Source: an uncultured Actinomycetes bacterium
Lineage (GTDB): Bacteria; Actinomycetota; Acidimicrobiia; Acidimicrobiales; SZUA-35
Length of the DNA: 55,642 bases
Assembly: GCA_902826025.1 (NCBI GenBank)
Contig: CADEDH010000014.1
Span: forward strand, 1 to 55,642
Direction: 5' to 3'
The notes under the pieces are model-generated. The model had not been told where the DNA came from and did not search any database. It saw only the letters and a program-made list of their open reading frames with translations. Shown here in pieces: positions 17,605-26,013 of this stretch. A program made the position numbers and the translations under genes. The stretch's first letter is position 1, and each line of letters starts with the position of its first letter.

Positions 17605-17692
17605 GGTAACCCCGATCCGAGCCCCTAACCTGGAGGGGTTACCACTGGACTTTCGCCACCGGCGAAACTCCTGGCAACCCGAGTGGGTTGCC
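17605..17692 (+). promoter_or_regulatory. Three consecutive hairpins upstream of the HD/ATL/soxR genes
   Basis: GGTAACCCC (17605-17613) pairs with GGGGTTACC (17635-17643), TTTCGCC with GGCGAAA (17651-17667), and GGCAACCC with GGGTTGCC (17673-17692). The array ends 15 bases before the ATG at 17708. The last two hairpins resemble an element at 52270-52308. It may be a structured leader or a repeat element. Confidence 0.5.
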
Positions 17693-17707
17693 TCCGACGA
17701 GCGCCGC

Positions 17708-18643
17708 ATGAACCCGACCCACACCATGAGTCACATCGACACCGACACCGACACCGACGCGGCCGAGCGCATCGATCAGGCCGACCGGCAGCAGGAGGAA
17801 GCGGCTGCTACACGGCGCCCGGTGCCGCTGCTGGCGGTCGACACCACGCGCCCGGCGGCCGAGCGGCGCCGCATCCTGGCCGACGTGCTCACCGCCCCCG
17901 ACCCGTCCCCCGGGCTGTGGTCGCTGTGCGACTCCGGTCTGGCCCTGGAGGTGGTGCCCGAGCTGCCGGCCCTGAGGCTGGAGCAGGATCCGATCCACCG
18001 CCACAAAGACGTGTTGAGCCACACCATCGCCGTGGTGGCCAAGACCCGTCCTGATCTCACCGTGCGGCTGGCCGCCCTGTTCCACGACATCGGCAAGCCG
18101 GCCACCCGTTCCTTCGAGCACGGCGGCGTCACCTTCCGCCACCACGAGGCGGTGGGGGCCAAGATGACCCGGGCCCGCCTCCGTGAGCTCGGCTTCGAGC
18201 ATCAGCTGGTGAAGGACGTGGCCGAGCTGGTGCGCCTGTCGGGCCGGTTCAAGGGCTACGCCGACGGCTGGAGCGACTCCGCCGTCCGCCGCTACGCCCG
18301 CGACGCCGGCCATCTCCTGGGCCAGCTCAATGAGCTGGTCCGCTGCGACTGCACCACCCGCAACCGGGCCAAGGCCGATCGGCTCCAGCACTGGATCGAC
18401 GACCTCGAGGCCCGGATCGTGGAGCTGGCCCGCCAGGACCGGGAGGCGGCCGAACGGCCCCAGCTCGACGGCCAGGCGGTGATGGCCCACCTCGGCATCC
18501 CGGCCGGCCCCGACGTGGGCGCCGCCCTCAAGTTCCTCCTCGCCCTCAAGCGGGCCGACGGTGTGCTGCCCATCGACGAGGTGGAGGCCCGCCTCGACGC
18601 CTGGTGGCAGGAGCGTCTCGCCGCTTCCGGCCGGAACGCCTGA
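17708..18643 (+). CDS. HD-domain protein matching the C-terminal half of CCA-adding enzyme
   Basis: Protein of 311 residues. The HD domain (HRHKDVLSHTIAVV, LAALFHDIGKPATR, FRHHEAVGAKMTRARLREL) and the tail (LVRCDCTTRNRAKADRLQ ... DGQAVMAHLGIPAGPDVG ... WWQERL) follow the C-terminal half of actinobacterial PcnA-type CCA tRNA nucleotidyltransferase. The catalytic nucleotidyltransferase head with its GGxVRD and DxD motifs is absent, and there is no room for it upstream. The N terminus has a DTDTDTD simple repeat. ATG 17726 is an alternative start. It may be a standalone phosphohydrolase or one subunit of a split enzyme. Confidence 0.82.
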   Translation: MNPTHTMSHIDTDTDTDAAERIDQADRQQEEAAATRRPVPLLAVDTTRPAAERRRILADVLTAPDPSPGLWSLCDSGLALEVVPELPALRLEQDPIHRHKDVLSHTIAVVAKTRPDLTVRLAALFHDIGKPATRSFEHGGVTFRHHEAVGAKMTRARLRELGFEHQLVKDVAELVRLSGRFKGYADGWSDSAVRRYARDAGHLLGQLNELVRCDCTTRNRAKADRLQHWIDDLEARIVELARQDREAAERPQLDGQAVMAHLGIPAGPDVGAALKFLLALKRADGVLPIDEVEARLDAWWQERLAASGRNA

Positions 18644-18666
18644 CGGCCAGCCCCCAGGGGGTGAAG

Positions 18667-18972
18667 ATGGCAGCCGAGCGGGGCCTCACTCCTTTCGAGC
18701 AGGCGGTGTTCGACGTGCTGAACAGCACGGGCCCCGGAGACGTGATGAGCTACGGCGAGGTGGCGGCCGAAGCCGGCTACCCCGGGGCGGCCCGGGCCGT
18801 GGGCAACGTGCTGGCCCACTCCGGTGGGCTGGGGCTGCCGTGGTGGCGGGTGGTGACGGCCAACGGCCGTCTCATCCCCCACGATGCCGCCCTCCAGGCC
18901 CGCCTGCTGGAGGGCGAAGGTGTCACCTGCCGTCAGGGCCGGGTGGTGGCCGGCGGGGGCGGAGAGTTGTGA
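18667..18972 (+). CDS. Alkyltransferase-like protein (ATL, MGMT-fold DNA binding)
   Basis: Protein of 101 residues covering the DNA-binding half of O6-alkylguanine-DNA alkyltransferase (FEQAVFDVLNSTGPGDVMSY, AARAVGNVLAHSG). The reactive-cysteine motif PCHR reads PWWRV, so Cys is replaced by Trp, as in ATL proteins. These flag alkylated guanine for nucleotide excision repair rather than repairing it directly. GGGGGTGA precedes the ATG. It starts 23 bp after the HD gene and overlaps soxR by 4 bp (GTGA), so the three probably share an mRNA. A canonical Ogt is encoded at 37154-37678. Confidence 0.9.
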   Translation: MAAERGLTPFEQAVFDVLNSTGPGDVMSYGEVAAEAGYPGAARAVGNVLAHSGGLGLPWWRVVTANGRLIPHDAALQARLLEGEGVTCRQGRVVAGGGGEL

Positions 18973-19436
18973 CGGCGACCAGCGAACCCGAGTGGCTCTC
19001 GATCGGGGCCATGAGCGAACGCACGGGGGTGGCCCCCTCAGCGCTGCGGTTCTACGAGTCGATCGGCCTGATCACGGCGTCGCGCTCGGAGGGCGGCCAG
19101 CGTCGCTTCAGCCGGGACACGATCCGGAGGGTCTCGTTCGTGCGGGCGGCCCAGCAGGTGGGCCTCAGCCTCGACGACATCAGCGCCGCTCTGGCCTCTC
19201 TGCCCGACGGCCGCACCCCCACCAAGCGAGACTGGGCCCGCCTGGCCCGGTCCTGGCAACCCCGGATCGACGAGCAGATCGCCTTGCTGGAGCGGCTCCG
19301 GAACCGGCTCGACGGCTGCATCGGTTGCGGCTGTCTGTCACTCCAGGCCTGCCAGCTCTACAACCCGGCCGACCTGGCCGCCGTCGACGGCCCCGGCCCC
19401 CGCTACCTGCTGGCCGATCCGCCTGACCAGGGCTGA
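18969..19436 (+). CDS. soxR: Redox-sensitive transcriptional activator SoxR (MerR family)
   Basis: Protein of 155 residues. The N-terminal MerR-type winged helix reads LSIGAMSERTGVAPSALRFY ... GLITASRSEGGQRRFSRDTI. A dimerisation helix follows, then the [2Fe-2S] cluster motif CIGCGCLSLQAC (C-x2-C-x-C-x5-C). Oxidation of the cluster by redox-active compounds switches SoxR into an activator. GTG overlaps the ATL stop. No SoxS gene is present, as is usual outside enterics. Co-transcription with an ATL gene is unusual and hints at a combined response to DNA-alkylating or redox-active metabolites. Confidence 0.93.
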   Translation: MTATSEPEWLSIGAMSERTGVAPSALRFYESIGLITASRSEGGQRRFSRDTIRRVSFVRAAQQVGLSLDDISAALASLPDGRTPTKRDWARLARSWQPRIDEQIALLERLRNRLDGCIGCGCLSLQACQLYNPADLAAVDGPGPRYLLADPPDQG

Positions 19437-19459
19437 CGCCGTCGATCAGCGCTGACCTT

Positions 19460-20449
19460 TCAATGCAGCGGGTAGCCGTAGGCGGTGAGCAGGGGGGCGG
19501 TGAGGGTGGCGACCAGCATCCGGTCCCGGCGGGGGAGCGAGCGGCGCCAGGCGTCGTCGAGGCGCAGGACGGTGTCGGTGCCTCCGAACCGGAGGGGATT
19601 GCCGGCCACTGAGTGCATCGGGGTCGACAGGTGCGCCGTCGAGCCCCGCAGGAAGCTCGTCTCGACACTGTCGGGCGGCAGGCCGAGCAGGCCTCCGATC
19701 CGGTACAGCCAGGTGATCGGGTTGGCCAGGAAGTCCTCGTAGCGCATCCGCAGCGACGGCACCCGGCGGGCCAGCACCTCGAAGCCGAGGTTGTCGGTCA
19801 TCCACCGGGCCGCAGTGCGGGCCGGGCTGTAGCGGGGCATCAACTCGTTGCCGGCCTCGGGCCGGGCCACCTCCTTGGTCCAGGAGTAGGCGACCCCCCG
19901 GGGGTCGCGCACCAGGTGAAGAAGCCGGACGTCGAGCGCGGGATCCAGGCTGAGCAGGGCCGCCGTGGACAGGTGCTTCGACGACTCGAGCAGTACGAGG
20001 TCGTCACTGGCCGGGGCGGTGGCGGCCGCGGCCAGCAGCACGGTGCGCAGATGGTCGATGTAGTCGAGCTGCCCGGGGTCGAGCCGACCGGTGCGATGGG
20101 CCCGGAGGATGGCGGGCAGCCGGCGGCTGCGGTCGACCGACCAGCGCAGCCCGATCACCCGGTCGAGGTCCACCTCGCTCCAGTTCCCGAAAGCCCGCCG
20201 GCCGACCTCCTGCCACTGGGGGCACTGGTCGAAGGCGGCACCGCAGCCACACCGCTCCCCGTTCCGCACGCCCCGCTCCCACAGGTGCACGGTCTCACCC
20301 ACGGCAAAGGTCTGGGGCCATTCGTTCAGCAGCCGCTCCACCAGAGTGGAGCCCGATCGGCCCAGGCCGCCGATGAACAACACCTTCTGCCGCCCGGTCA
20401 CAGGCCCGCTCAGGGCCCCGGGCCCGGCTACAGCCGACGTCTCGGTCAT
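19460..20449 (-). CDS. PAPS-dependent sulfotransferase
   Basis: Protein of 329 residues. The 5'-phosphosulfate-binding loop is FIGGLGRSGSTLVERLL (about 25-41) and the 3'-phosphate motif is LLHLVRDPRGVAYSW. The region between contains a zinc-finger-like CGCGAAFDQC. The C-terminal MRYEDFLANP is also typical of this family. The enzyme should transfer sulfate from PAPS to a small molecule or glycan; the acceptor is unknown. The start overlaps the stop of the upstream sulfotransferase (ATGA). Confidence 0.88.
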   Translation of the reverse strand: MTETSAVAGPGALSGPVTGRQKVLFIGGLGRSGSTLVERLLNEWPQTFAVGETVHLWERGVRNGERCGCGAAFDQCPQWQEVGRRAFGNWSEVDLDRVIGLRWSVDRSRRLPAILRAHRTGRLDPGQLDYIDHLRTVLLAAAATAPASDDLVLLESSKHLSTAALLSLDPALDVRLLHLVRDPRGVAYSWTKEVARPEAGNELMPRYSPARTAARWMTDNLGFEVLARRVPSLRMRYEDFLANPITWLYRIGGLLGLPPDSVETSFLRGSTAHLSTPMHSVAGNPLRFGGTDTVLRLDDAWRRSLPRRDRMLVATLTAPLLTAYGYPLH

Positions 20450-21384
20450 CGCCACCCCAGATCCCGGCCCAGCAGGGTCTCGGTCTGCTCGATGTCGGGG
20501 GCCAGCACCGCCTGGAGGTGGGCCCGCAGGCCAGGCTCGATCTCGTCGTTGGTGCTGCGGTTGTGGCCCTTCAGCGAGCTCGGCCGATGATCGGACAGGC
20601 CGAGGAAGCTCAACACCTGGTCGTAGGTGTCGGCCGGATCGGCGTAGAGATCTTCGCTGCGGAGCACCAGCACCTGGTGGCGGGGGTAGGCGTCGAACCA
20701 ACGGCCCAGGCCCCGGGCGTAGCGCCCCTGGTCCACGTAGGACCAGTGCTGGTGGGCGAAGCTCACGTAGCGGGGGTCGGCCACCATCCGCTCCTCCTCG
20801 CCGGCCAGGCGGGCCGGCTCGGCCTCCACCGCCTCGGGGAAGCCGAGGGTTTCCACCCCCTGGCGTACCCGCTCGGCCCAGTGGCCCTGGGCCCGGTCCA
20901 CAGGGTGGCGGAGCAGGGCGATCACCTTGGCCTGGGGCACGAGCTGGGCCGCCCGGGCCGGGGCGTGGGGGTGGTGGAGGTAGTACGGGGTCGCCTCGCC
21001 CAGCAGGAGCGGGTGGCCGGCCCGGCCTTGGCGCCGGTCATGGGCGATCCGGGTGGGGAAGTGCGACCGGTACCAGGCCTCGCCCCGAGCGTGGTTGACG
21101 TCGAAGTAGTACGTGCCCTTGCGGGTCTCCCGGGCCGGGAACAGAGGCCGGACGTCGGGGTGCTCCAGCAGCCACCGGGCCAGGGAGGTGGTGCCGCCCC
21201 GCTTGGTCCCGATGATCAGATAGTCGGGGAGGGCCCGCAGGGGGGCGGTGAGCTGGCCGAACGTGCGGATGGCGTGGCGGGCGCCGGCCTGGGCCCGGCG
21301 TCGGGCGCCGACCGGGGGCACGTGGCGGGCCCCGTAGGGCGTCATGGGGGGCAGGGGTGTGGGGTCGACGGTTGTCGTCGTCAT
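20446..21384 (-). CDS. Sulfotransferase, heparan-sulfate/NDST-like type
   Basis: Protein of 312 residues. The PAPS-binding loop DYLIIGTKRGGTTSLARWL lies near residues 53-71, with the partner motif KVIALLRHPVDRAQGHW, and near the end VLRSEDLYADPADTYDQVLS and LKGHNRSTNDEI. These match the Sulfotransfer_1 / heparan sulfate sulfotransferase group and differ from the downstream sulfotransferase, so the pair is not a recent duplication. No signal peptide is present. It is the first gene of a two-gene unit, transcribed away from hsp20. Confidence 0.88.
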   Translation of the reverse strand: MTTTTVDPTPLPPMTPYGARHVPPVGARRRAQAGARHAIRTFGQLTAPLRALPDYLIIGTKRGGTTSLARWLLEHPDVRPLFPARETRKGTYYFDVNHARGEAWYRSHFPTRIAHDRRQGRAGHPLLLGEATPYYLHHPHAPARAAQLVPQAKVIALLRHPVDRAQGHWAERVRQGVETLGFPEAVEAEPARLAGEEERMVADPRYVSFAHQHWSYVDQGRYARGLGRWFDAYPRHQVLVLRSEDLYADPADTYDQVLSFLGLSDHRPSSLKGHNRSTNDEIEPGLRAHLQAVLAPDIEQTETLLGRDLGWR

Positions 21385-21479
21385 CGGCTCACCATCGGCT
21401 CGGTAGTGAGCCGGGTTGACCCTATGGCATCACCTATAGATCATGGGTACGGTGCAAGTAAGAAAAGCTGAGTCACCTA

Positions 21480-21508
21480 TTGTCAAGTAATCGGATGGGC
21501 AGTACAGT
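21480..21508 (+). promoter_or_regulatory. Housekeeping-type promoter of hsp20
   Basis: TTGTCA (21480-21485), a 17-bp spacer and TACAGT (21503-21508) predict a start near 21515 and a leader of about 50 nt. This contrasts with the near-leaderless layout of many genes here. Confidence 0.6.
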
Positions 21509-21566
21509 ACAACTCAGTTCAGCCACCTCGAGCACCCCTCGAGCAACCGACTCAAGGAGACCAGCC

Positions 21567-22031
21567 GTGCTTCTGCAGAACGATCCCTTCCTCACCGCTT
21601 TCTTCGGCCGGGCCTCCGGGGCCCCTGCCTCCGCCGGAGGGTTCGTCGCCCCGATGGACGCCTACCGGCGTGGGTCCGACGTGTGGGTCCACCTCGACAT
21701 CCCCGGCATCGCCGCCGACTCGCTCGACATCAGCGTGGAGCGCAACGTGCTCACCGTCACCGGCGAGCGCTGGGCCGACCGTCGTGACGGCGACCACCAC
21801 TACATGAACGACCGGGCCCAGGGCCGGTTCCGCCGCCAGGTCCACCTGGGCGACGGGCTCGATGCCGAGCACATCGAGGCCGACTACACCGATGGCGTGC
21901 TCACCCTGCGCATTCCGGTGGCTGAGACGGCCAAGCCCCGCAAGATCTCGGTGAAGGCCGGGGCGGCTCCCGCCATCGACACCGAGAGCATCTCGCCCGA
22001 ACCGCCGGTCGAGGCTGGTGCCCAGGGCTGA
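21567..22031 (+). CDS. Hsp20/alpha-crystallin small heat-shock protein
   Basis: Protein of 154 residues. The alpha-crystallin domain (about 30-125) starts PMDAYRRGSDVWVHLDIPGI, includes VERNVLTVTGERW and ends DGVLTLRIPVAETAKPRKI, with the family's A-x-x-x-G-V-L-x-L/I-x-I-P core. It is an ATP-independent holdase for unfolding proteins. GTG 21567 is chosen because AAGGAG lies seven bases upstream and the family usually begins near this point (MLLQNDPFLTAFF). A half-site resembling HspR's operator (ACTCAAG at 21548-21554) lies in the leader, but its partner half is poor. Confidence 0.93.
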   Translation: MLLQNDPFLTAFFGRASGAPASAGGFVAPMDAYRRGSDVWVHLDIPGIAADSLDISVERNVLTVTGERWADRRDGDHHYMNDRAQGRFRRQVHLGDGLDAEHIEADYTDGVLTLRIPVAETAKPRKISVKAGAAPAIDTESISPEPPVEAGAQG

Positions 22032-22070
22032 TCGCCCGCCGGTTCCACCCCCGGGAACCCCGACCCACCA

Positions 22071-22120
22071 CCGAAGGACCCGAGCCGCAATCCGCCCACC
22101 CGTCGGCTCGGGTCCTTCGG
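22071..22120 (+). terminator. Strong terminator after hsp20
   Basis: A perfect 17-bp stem (CCGAAGGACCCGAGCCG and its complement) with a 16-nt loop lies 40 bp past the stop. No T-tract follows. Confidence 0.8.
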
Positions 22121-22190
22121 CGCGTTCGCCGTCTGTTTCGGTGCCGGGTCGGAGTGAGTCGCTCGTCTTCGTTCGACTGCAACTATCTGC

Positions 22191-22196
22191 TACGGT
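22191..22196 (+). promoter_or_regulatory. -10 box for a leaderless DUF3499 transcript
   Basis: TACGGT is separated from the GTG at 22203 by exactly six bases, predicting transcription from the start codon itself. Confidence 0.55.
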
Positions 22197-22202
22197 GAAA
22201 TT

Positions 22203-22988
22203 GTGGTTTTCCTGTGCGGTCGGCCCGGGTGTGGACGAGAGTCCTCGGCGACGCTTCAGATCGATGCGCCCGCGTCCACGGTCACCCTGGTAGACCCCCG
22301 CGTCAGTCGGGACGGCGTGCCCCTGTGCCCCCACCACGCAGACCGGACCACCCCGCCCATGGGCTGGACGATGAACGACCTCCGGAGCCGGGATCGCACG
22401 CTGGCGCCCGTCCGCTCGATCGGGCCCCGCACGGGCGAGGTCGTCTCCAACCCCCGCCCCCGGGCTGTCGGCAATCCCCTGTTCCAGGATTCGCGTTACG
22501 AGGCCGAGGCGGAGCGGGCGGCCGAACGGGCCGCCGATCGGCTCCGGGCCGCCGCCCGGGGTGAAGAGCTGGCCGACGATGAGGCCGACGACAGTGGCTT
22601 CAGCTTCCCGGTCACCCAGGAGCTGCGGCACATGCCGGTCTCGGCTGCCCGGGCCCCGGTCGAGGTGGTGCCTCCGCCCGAGATCCAGCCCGAGCCCGAG
22701 CCCGAGCCGGTGGTCACCGCCGAGGTCACCCGGGCCACCGCCCGCCGGGGCGGCTGGGCCGCCGCCATCTCCGGGGCTGGTGCCAACGGCGGCGCTGCCC
22801 CCGCCCCGCCCCGGGCCCCCGCCTCCCGGCCGACCAAGCGCCGCGAGGTAGTGGACGAGGTGCCAGAGGTGGACGAGGAGCGCTTCCCGTTCCACTTCAG
22901 CTTCAAGGAAGCCGACACCGACGAGCCCCAGGAGCTGAAGGCCAAATCCCCGCTCCTGGCCCGCGCCTTCCGCTCCTCCGTCGGCTGA
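22203..22988 (+). CDS. DUF3499 family protein with long C-terminal extension
   Basis: Protein of 261 residues. The first 60 residues match actinobacterial DUF3499: CGRPGCGRESSATLQID, then PLCPHHADRTTPPMGWTM. They carry two Cys and a CxxH that look like a small metal-binding site. The rest is a disordered extension with Glu/Pro repeats (EIQPEPEPEPEP-like) and a conserved-looking end (FPFHFSFKEADTD ... KSPLLARAFRS). The function of DUF3499 is unknown; it is widely conserved in Actinobacteria. There is no ribosome binding site, consistent with the leaderless promoter. Confidence 0.85.
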   Translation: MVFLCGRPGCGRESSATLQIDAPASTVTLVDPRVSRDGVPLCPHHADRTTPPMGWTMNDLRSRDRTLAPVRSIGPRTGEVVSNPRPRAVGNPLFQDSRYEAEAERAAERAADRLRAAARGEELADDEADDSGFSFPVTQELRHMPVSAARAPVEVVPPPEIQPEPEPEPVVTAEVTRATARRGGWAAAISGAGANGGAAPAPPRAPASRPTKRREVVDEVPEVDEERFPFHFSFKEADTDEPQELKAKSPLLARAFRSSVG

Positions 22989-23014
22989 GATTCCCCCCCC
23001 CGCCCGGCTTTCTT

Positions 23015-23051
23015 AGGAGCCTGAGCCGCGCTCAGCGCGACTCAGACTCCT
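23015..23051. terminator. Interrupted hairpin after DUF3499
   Basis: AGGAGcCTGAG pairs with CTCAGaCTCCT and an inner CGCGCTCAGCGCG is itself palindromic. It lies between convergent genes. Confidence 0.55.
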
Positions 23052-23069
23052 CAGAAACTGCGAACCCTG

Positions 23070-23096
23070 CGGTGTTCGCCGGAGGCGAACCCGAGG
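23070..23096. repeat. Palindromic intergenic repeat, copy 2
   Basis: TTCGCC-gga-GGCGAA with the same flanks as the copy at 14376-14402 (26 of 27 bases identical). It again lies between convergent gene ends. Confidence 0.75.
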
Positions 23097-23111
23097 CGCC
23101 CGAAGGGCGCC
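23095..23111 (-). terminator. Short hairpin at the end of gcvP
   Basis: GGCGCCC-gaa-GGGCGCC directly abuts the gcvP stop codon. Confidence 0.5.
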
Positions 23112-23112
23112 C

Positions 23113-26013
23113 CTACTCGTAGGCGTCGAGCGGGGGGCAGGAACAGCTCAGGTGGCGGTCGCCCCAGGCCTGATCGATCCGGCCCACGGGGGGGAAGTAC
23201 TTGTCGGCCGAGTCCATGCCCGGCAGCGGGTAGGCGGCCTGGCGCCGGGTGTAGGGCCGGCCCCACTCGTCGGCCGTGAGGACAGCCGCCGTGTGAGGGG
23301 CCCGGCGCAACACGCTGTCGGCCACCGTCACCTCGCCCCGGGCCACCTCGTCGATCTCGGCCCGGATGGCGATCATGGCGTCGCAGAACCGGTCGAGCTC
23401 GGCCAGGCTCTCGGACTCGGTGGGCTCGATCATCAGCGTGCCCGGCACCGGGAACGACATGGTGGGGGCGTGGAAGCCGTAGTCGGCCAGGCGCTTGGCC
23501 ACATCGTCGTTCGACACCCCGGTGGCGGCCTCCAGCGGTCGGAGATCGATGATGCACTCGTGGGCCACCAGCCCGTTGGCCCCGGTGTAGAGCACCGGGT
23601 AGTGATCGCGGAGGCGATGGGCCACATAGTTGGCGGCCAGCACCGCCGCCTCGGTGGCCCGGGTGACGCCCTCGCCCCCCATCATCTGGATGTACATCCA
23701 CGAGATGGGCAGGATCCCGGCCGACCCCCACGGGGCCGACGACACCGCCCCGTGCGGCCCGTGGCCGTTGTCGACCACCGGGTGGCCAGGCAGGTAGGGG
23801 GCGAGGTGGGCGGCCACCGCCACCGGCCCCACCCCCGGCCCGCCTCCGCCGTGGGGGATACAGAAGGTCTTGTGCAGGTTCAGATGGCTCACGTCGGAGC
23901 CGAACCGGCCAGGCTGGGCCACGCCCACCAGGGCGTTGAGGTTGGCGCCGTCGGTGTAGACCTGGCCGCCGGCCTCGTGGACCAGACGGCACACGTCGGT
24001 CACCGTGTCCTCGTAGACACCGTGGGTGCTGGGGTAGGTGATCATCACGGCCGCCACCCGGCCGGCGTTGGCCTCGATCTTGGCCGCCAGGTCGTCGAGG
24101 CGGACGTTGCCGTGGTCGTCGCAGGCCACCACGACCACCCGCATCCCGGCCAGCACGGCCGATGCCGCGTTGGTGCCGTGGGCCGATGACGGGATCAGGC
24201 ACACGTCGCGCTGGCCCTGGCCCTGGTCGGTCAGGTAGCGGCGGATGGCCAGCAGGCCGGCGTACTCGCCCTGGCTGCCGGCGTTGGGCTGGAGCGACAC
24301 GGCGGCGTAGCCCGTGATCTCCACCAGCATCGCCTCCAGCTGGGCGATCAGGGTGCGGTAACCGGCGGTCTGGTCGGCCGGGGCGAAGGGGTGGATGCCG
24401 GCCAGCTCCGGCCACGAGATCGGTTCCATCTCGGCCGCTGCGTTGAGCTTCATGGTGCAGCTACCGAGCGGGATCATCGTGCGGTCGAGGGCCAGGTCGC
24501 GGTCGGCCAGCCGGCGCAGCCACCGCAGCATCTCGTGCTCGCTGCGGTAGCGGTGGAAGTTGGGGTGGGACAGGAAGCCCGACGTGCGCCGCAGCTCGGC
24601 CGGGAGTCCGGGCAGCTCGGCACCGCCCGCGCCGTCGCCGTCGGCCGCGTCGAGCCCGGGGCCGGCGGGTGAGGTGGCCCCGCCGGTGAGCACCGAGGCC
24701 ACCGTGGCCACCACCTCGGCGGTGGTGGTCTCGTCGAGGCTGATCCCCACCCGATCGCCGTCGAGGAGGCGGAGGTTGATCCGGTGGCGGGCGGCGGCCG
24801 CCACCACGGCCTCGGCCCGGCCCGGCACGGTGACCGTGAGGGTGTCGAACCAGGTGGCGTTCACGGCCAGACCGGCGGCCCGGGTGGCGTCGGCCAGCCA
24901 GGCGGCCAGGCCGTGGAGCCGGCGGGCCATGGCGGTGAGGCCCTCGGGCCCGTGCCAAGCGGCGTAGGCGGCGGCCAGGTTGGCCAGCAGGGCCTGGGCC
25001 GTGCAGATGTTCGACGTGGCCTTCTCCCGCCGGATGTGCTGCTCCCGGGTCTGGAGGGCCAGGCGGTAGGCGGTGGTGCCGGCCGAGTCGACCGACACCC
25101 CGACGAGCCGCCCGGGCAGGGAGCGGGCGCTGGCCGACCGGGTGGCCATGAACCCGGCGTGGGGCCCGCCGAAGCCCAGGGGCACCCCGAAGCGCTGGGC
25201 CGAGCCCACCACCACGTCGGCCCCCAGCTCGCCGGGGGGCGTGATCAGGCAGCAGGCCAGCAGGTCGGTGGTCGCCGCCACCAGGGTGCCGGCGGCGTGG
25301 CACCGCTCGACGATCGGGCCCAGGTCGGCCACCTCGCCGGTGGTGGCGATCTGGGCCACCAGGGCGCCGTAGACGGTGGCGGGATCGAGGTCGCCGGTAG
25401 TGGGGTCGCCCCACACCAGCTCGATCCCCAGGGGCTCGGCCCGGGTGGCCACCACGGCGGCCACGTGGGGGTGGAGGCCCTGGTCGACGAAGAAGGCCGA
25501 CGGTACCTCGCCCCCGGCCCGCTTGGCCTTGTCGCTGAGCCGGCGCAGCATGGTCATGGCCTCGGCCGCCGCCGTGGCCTCGTCGAGCATGGAGGCGTTG
25601 GCCAGCTCGCACCCGGTGAGGTCGGCCACCATCGTCTGGTAGGTGAGCAGCAGCTCGAGCCGGCCCTGGCTGATCTCGGGCTGGTAGGGCGTGTACGACG
25701 TGTACCAGGCCGGGTTCTCCACCAGGTTGCGGCGCAGCACGGCCGGGGTGTGACAGTCGGCGTAGCCCATCCCCAGTAGGGAGGTGAACACCTGGTTCTG
25801 GCCGGCCAGGTGGCGCAGGGCGGCCAGGGCCTCGTCCTCGCTGAGGGGCCCGGGCAGGTCGAGCGGGTGATCCATCCGGATCGAGGGGGGCACGGCGGCC
25901 CGCAGGAGATCGCGGGCCGAGGCGTAGCCCAGGTCGGCCAGCACCTTGCCCTCCTCGTCGGGGCGGAGCCCGATGTGGCGGCTGGCGAAGTCGATGGCGG
26001 TCGGTTCGGTCAC
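23113..26013 (-). CDS. gcvP: Glycine dehydrogenase (decarboxylating), P protein
   Basis: Protein of 966 residues, the usual length of the single-chain form with its two homologous halves. It starts [20 protein letters not shown] as in the family and carries the PLP-lysine segment [19 protein letters not shown] in the C-terminal half. It decarboxylates glycine and passes aminomethyl to the lipoyl H protein. GTG 26013 overlaps the gcvT stop (GTGA), so the two are coupled. gcvH is missing from between or beside them. Expression should be under the glycine riboswitch upstream of gcvT. The frame stays open well beyond 26013 but is gcvT antiframe there. Confidence 0.97.
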   Translation of the reverse strand: MTEPTAIDFASRHIGLRPDEEGKVLADLGYASARDLLRAAVPPSIRMDHPLDLPGPLSEDEALAALRHLAGQNQVFTSLLGMGYADCHTPAVLRRNLVENPAWYTSYTPYQPEISQGRLELLLTYQTMVADLTGCELANASMLDEATAAAEAMTMLRRLSDKAKRAGGEVPSAFFVDQGLHPHVAAVVATRAEPLGIELVWGDPTTGDLDPATVYGALVAQIATTGEVADLGPIVERCHAAGTLVAATTDLLACCLITPPGELGADVVVGSAQRFGVPLGFGGPHAGFMATRSASARSLPGRLVGVSVDSAGTTAYRLALQTREQHIRREKATSNICTAQALLANLAAAYAAWHGPEGLTAMARRLHGLAAWLADATRAAGLAVNATWFDTLTVTVPGRAEAVVAAAARHRINLRLLDGDRVGISLDETTTAEVVATVASVLTGGATSPAGPGLDAADGDGAGGAELPGLPAELRRTSGFLSHPNFHRYRSEHEMLRWLRRLADRDLALDRTMIPLGSCTMKLNAAAEMEPISWPELAGIHPFAPADQTAGYRTLIAQLEAMLVEITGYAAVSLQPNAGSQGEYAGLLAIRRYLTDQGQGQRDVCLIPSSAHGTNAASAVLAGMRVVVVACDDHGNVRLDDLAAKIEANAGRVAAVMITYPSTHGVYEDTVTDVCRLVHEAGGQVYTDGANLNALVGVAQPGRFGSDVSHLNLHKTFCIPHGGGGPGVGPVAVAAHLAPYLPGHPVVDNGHGPHGAVSSAPWGSAGILPISWMYIQMMGGEGVTRATEAAVLAANYVAHRLRDHYPVLYTGANGLVAHECIIDLRPLEAATGVSNDDVAKRLADYGFHAPTMSFPVPGTLMIEPTESESLAELDRFCDAMIAIRAEIDEVARGEVTVADSVLRRAPHTAAVLTADEWGRPYTRRQAAYPLPGMDSADKYFPPVGRIDQAWGDRHLSCSCPPLDAYE

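Noticed and set aside
21534..21554. HspR (HAIR) operator in the hsp20 leader
   Set aside because: Only the ACTCAAG half-site is good; the partner CTCGAG lies at the wrong spacing (7 instead of 9 between the CTYGAG and CTCAAG cores).
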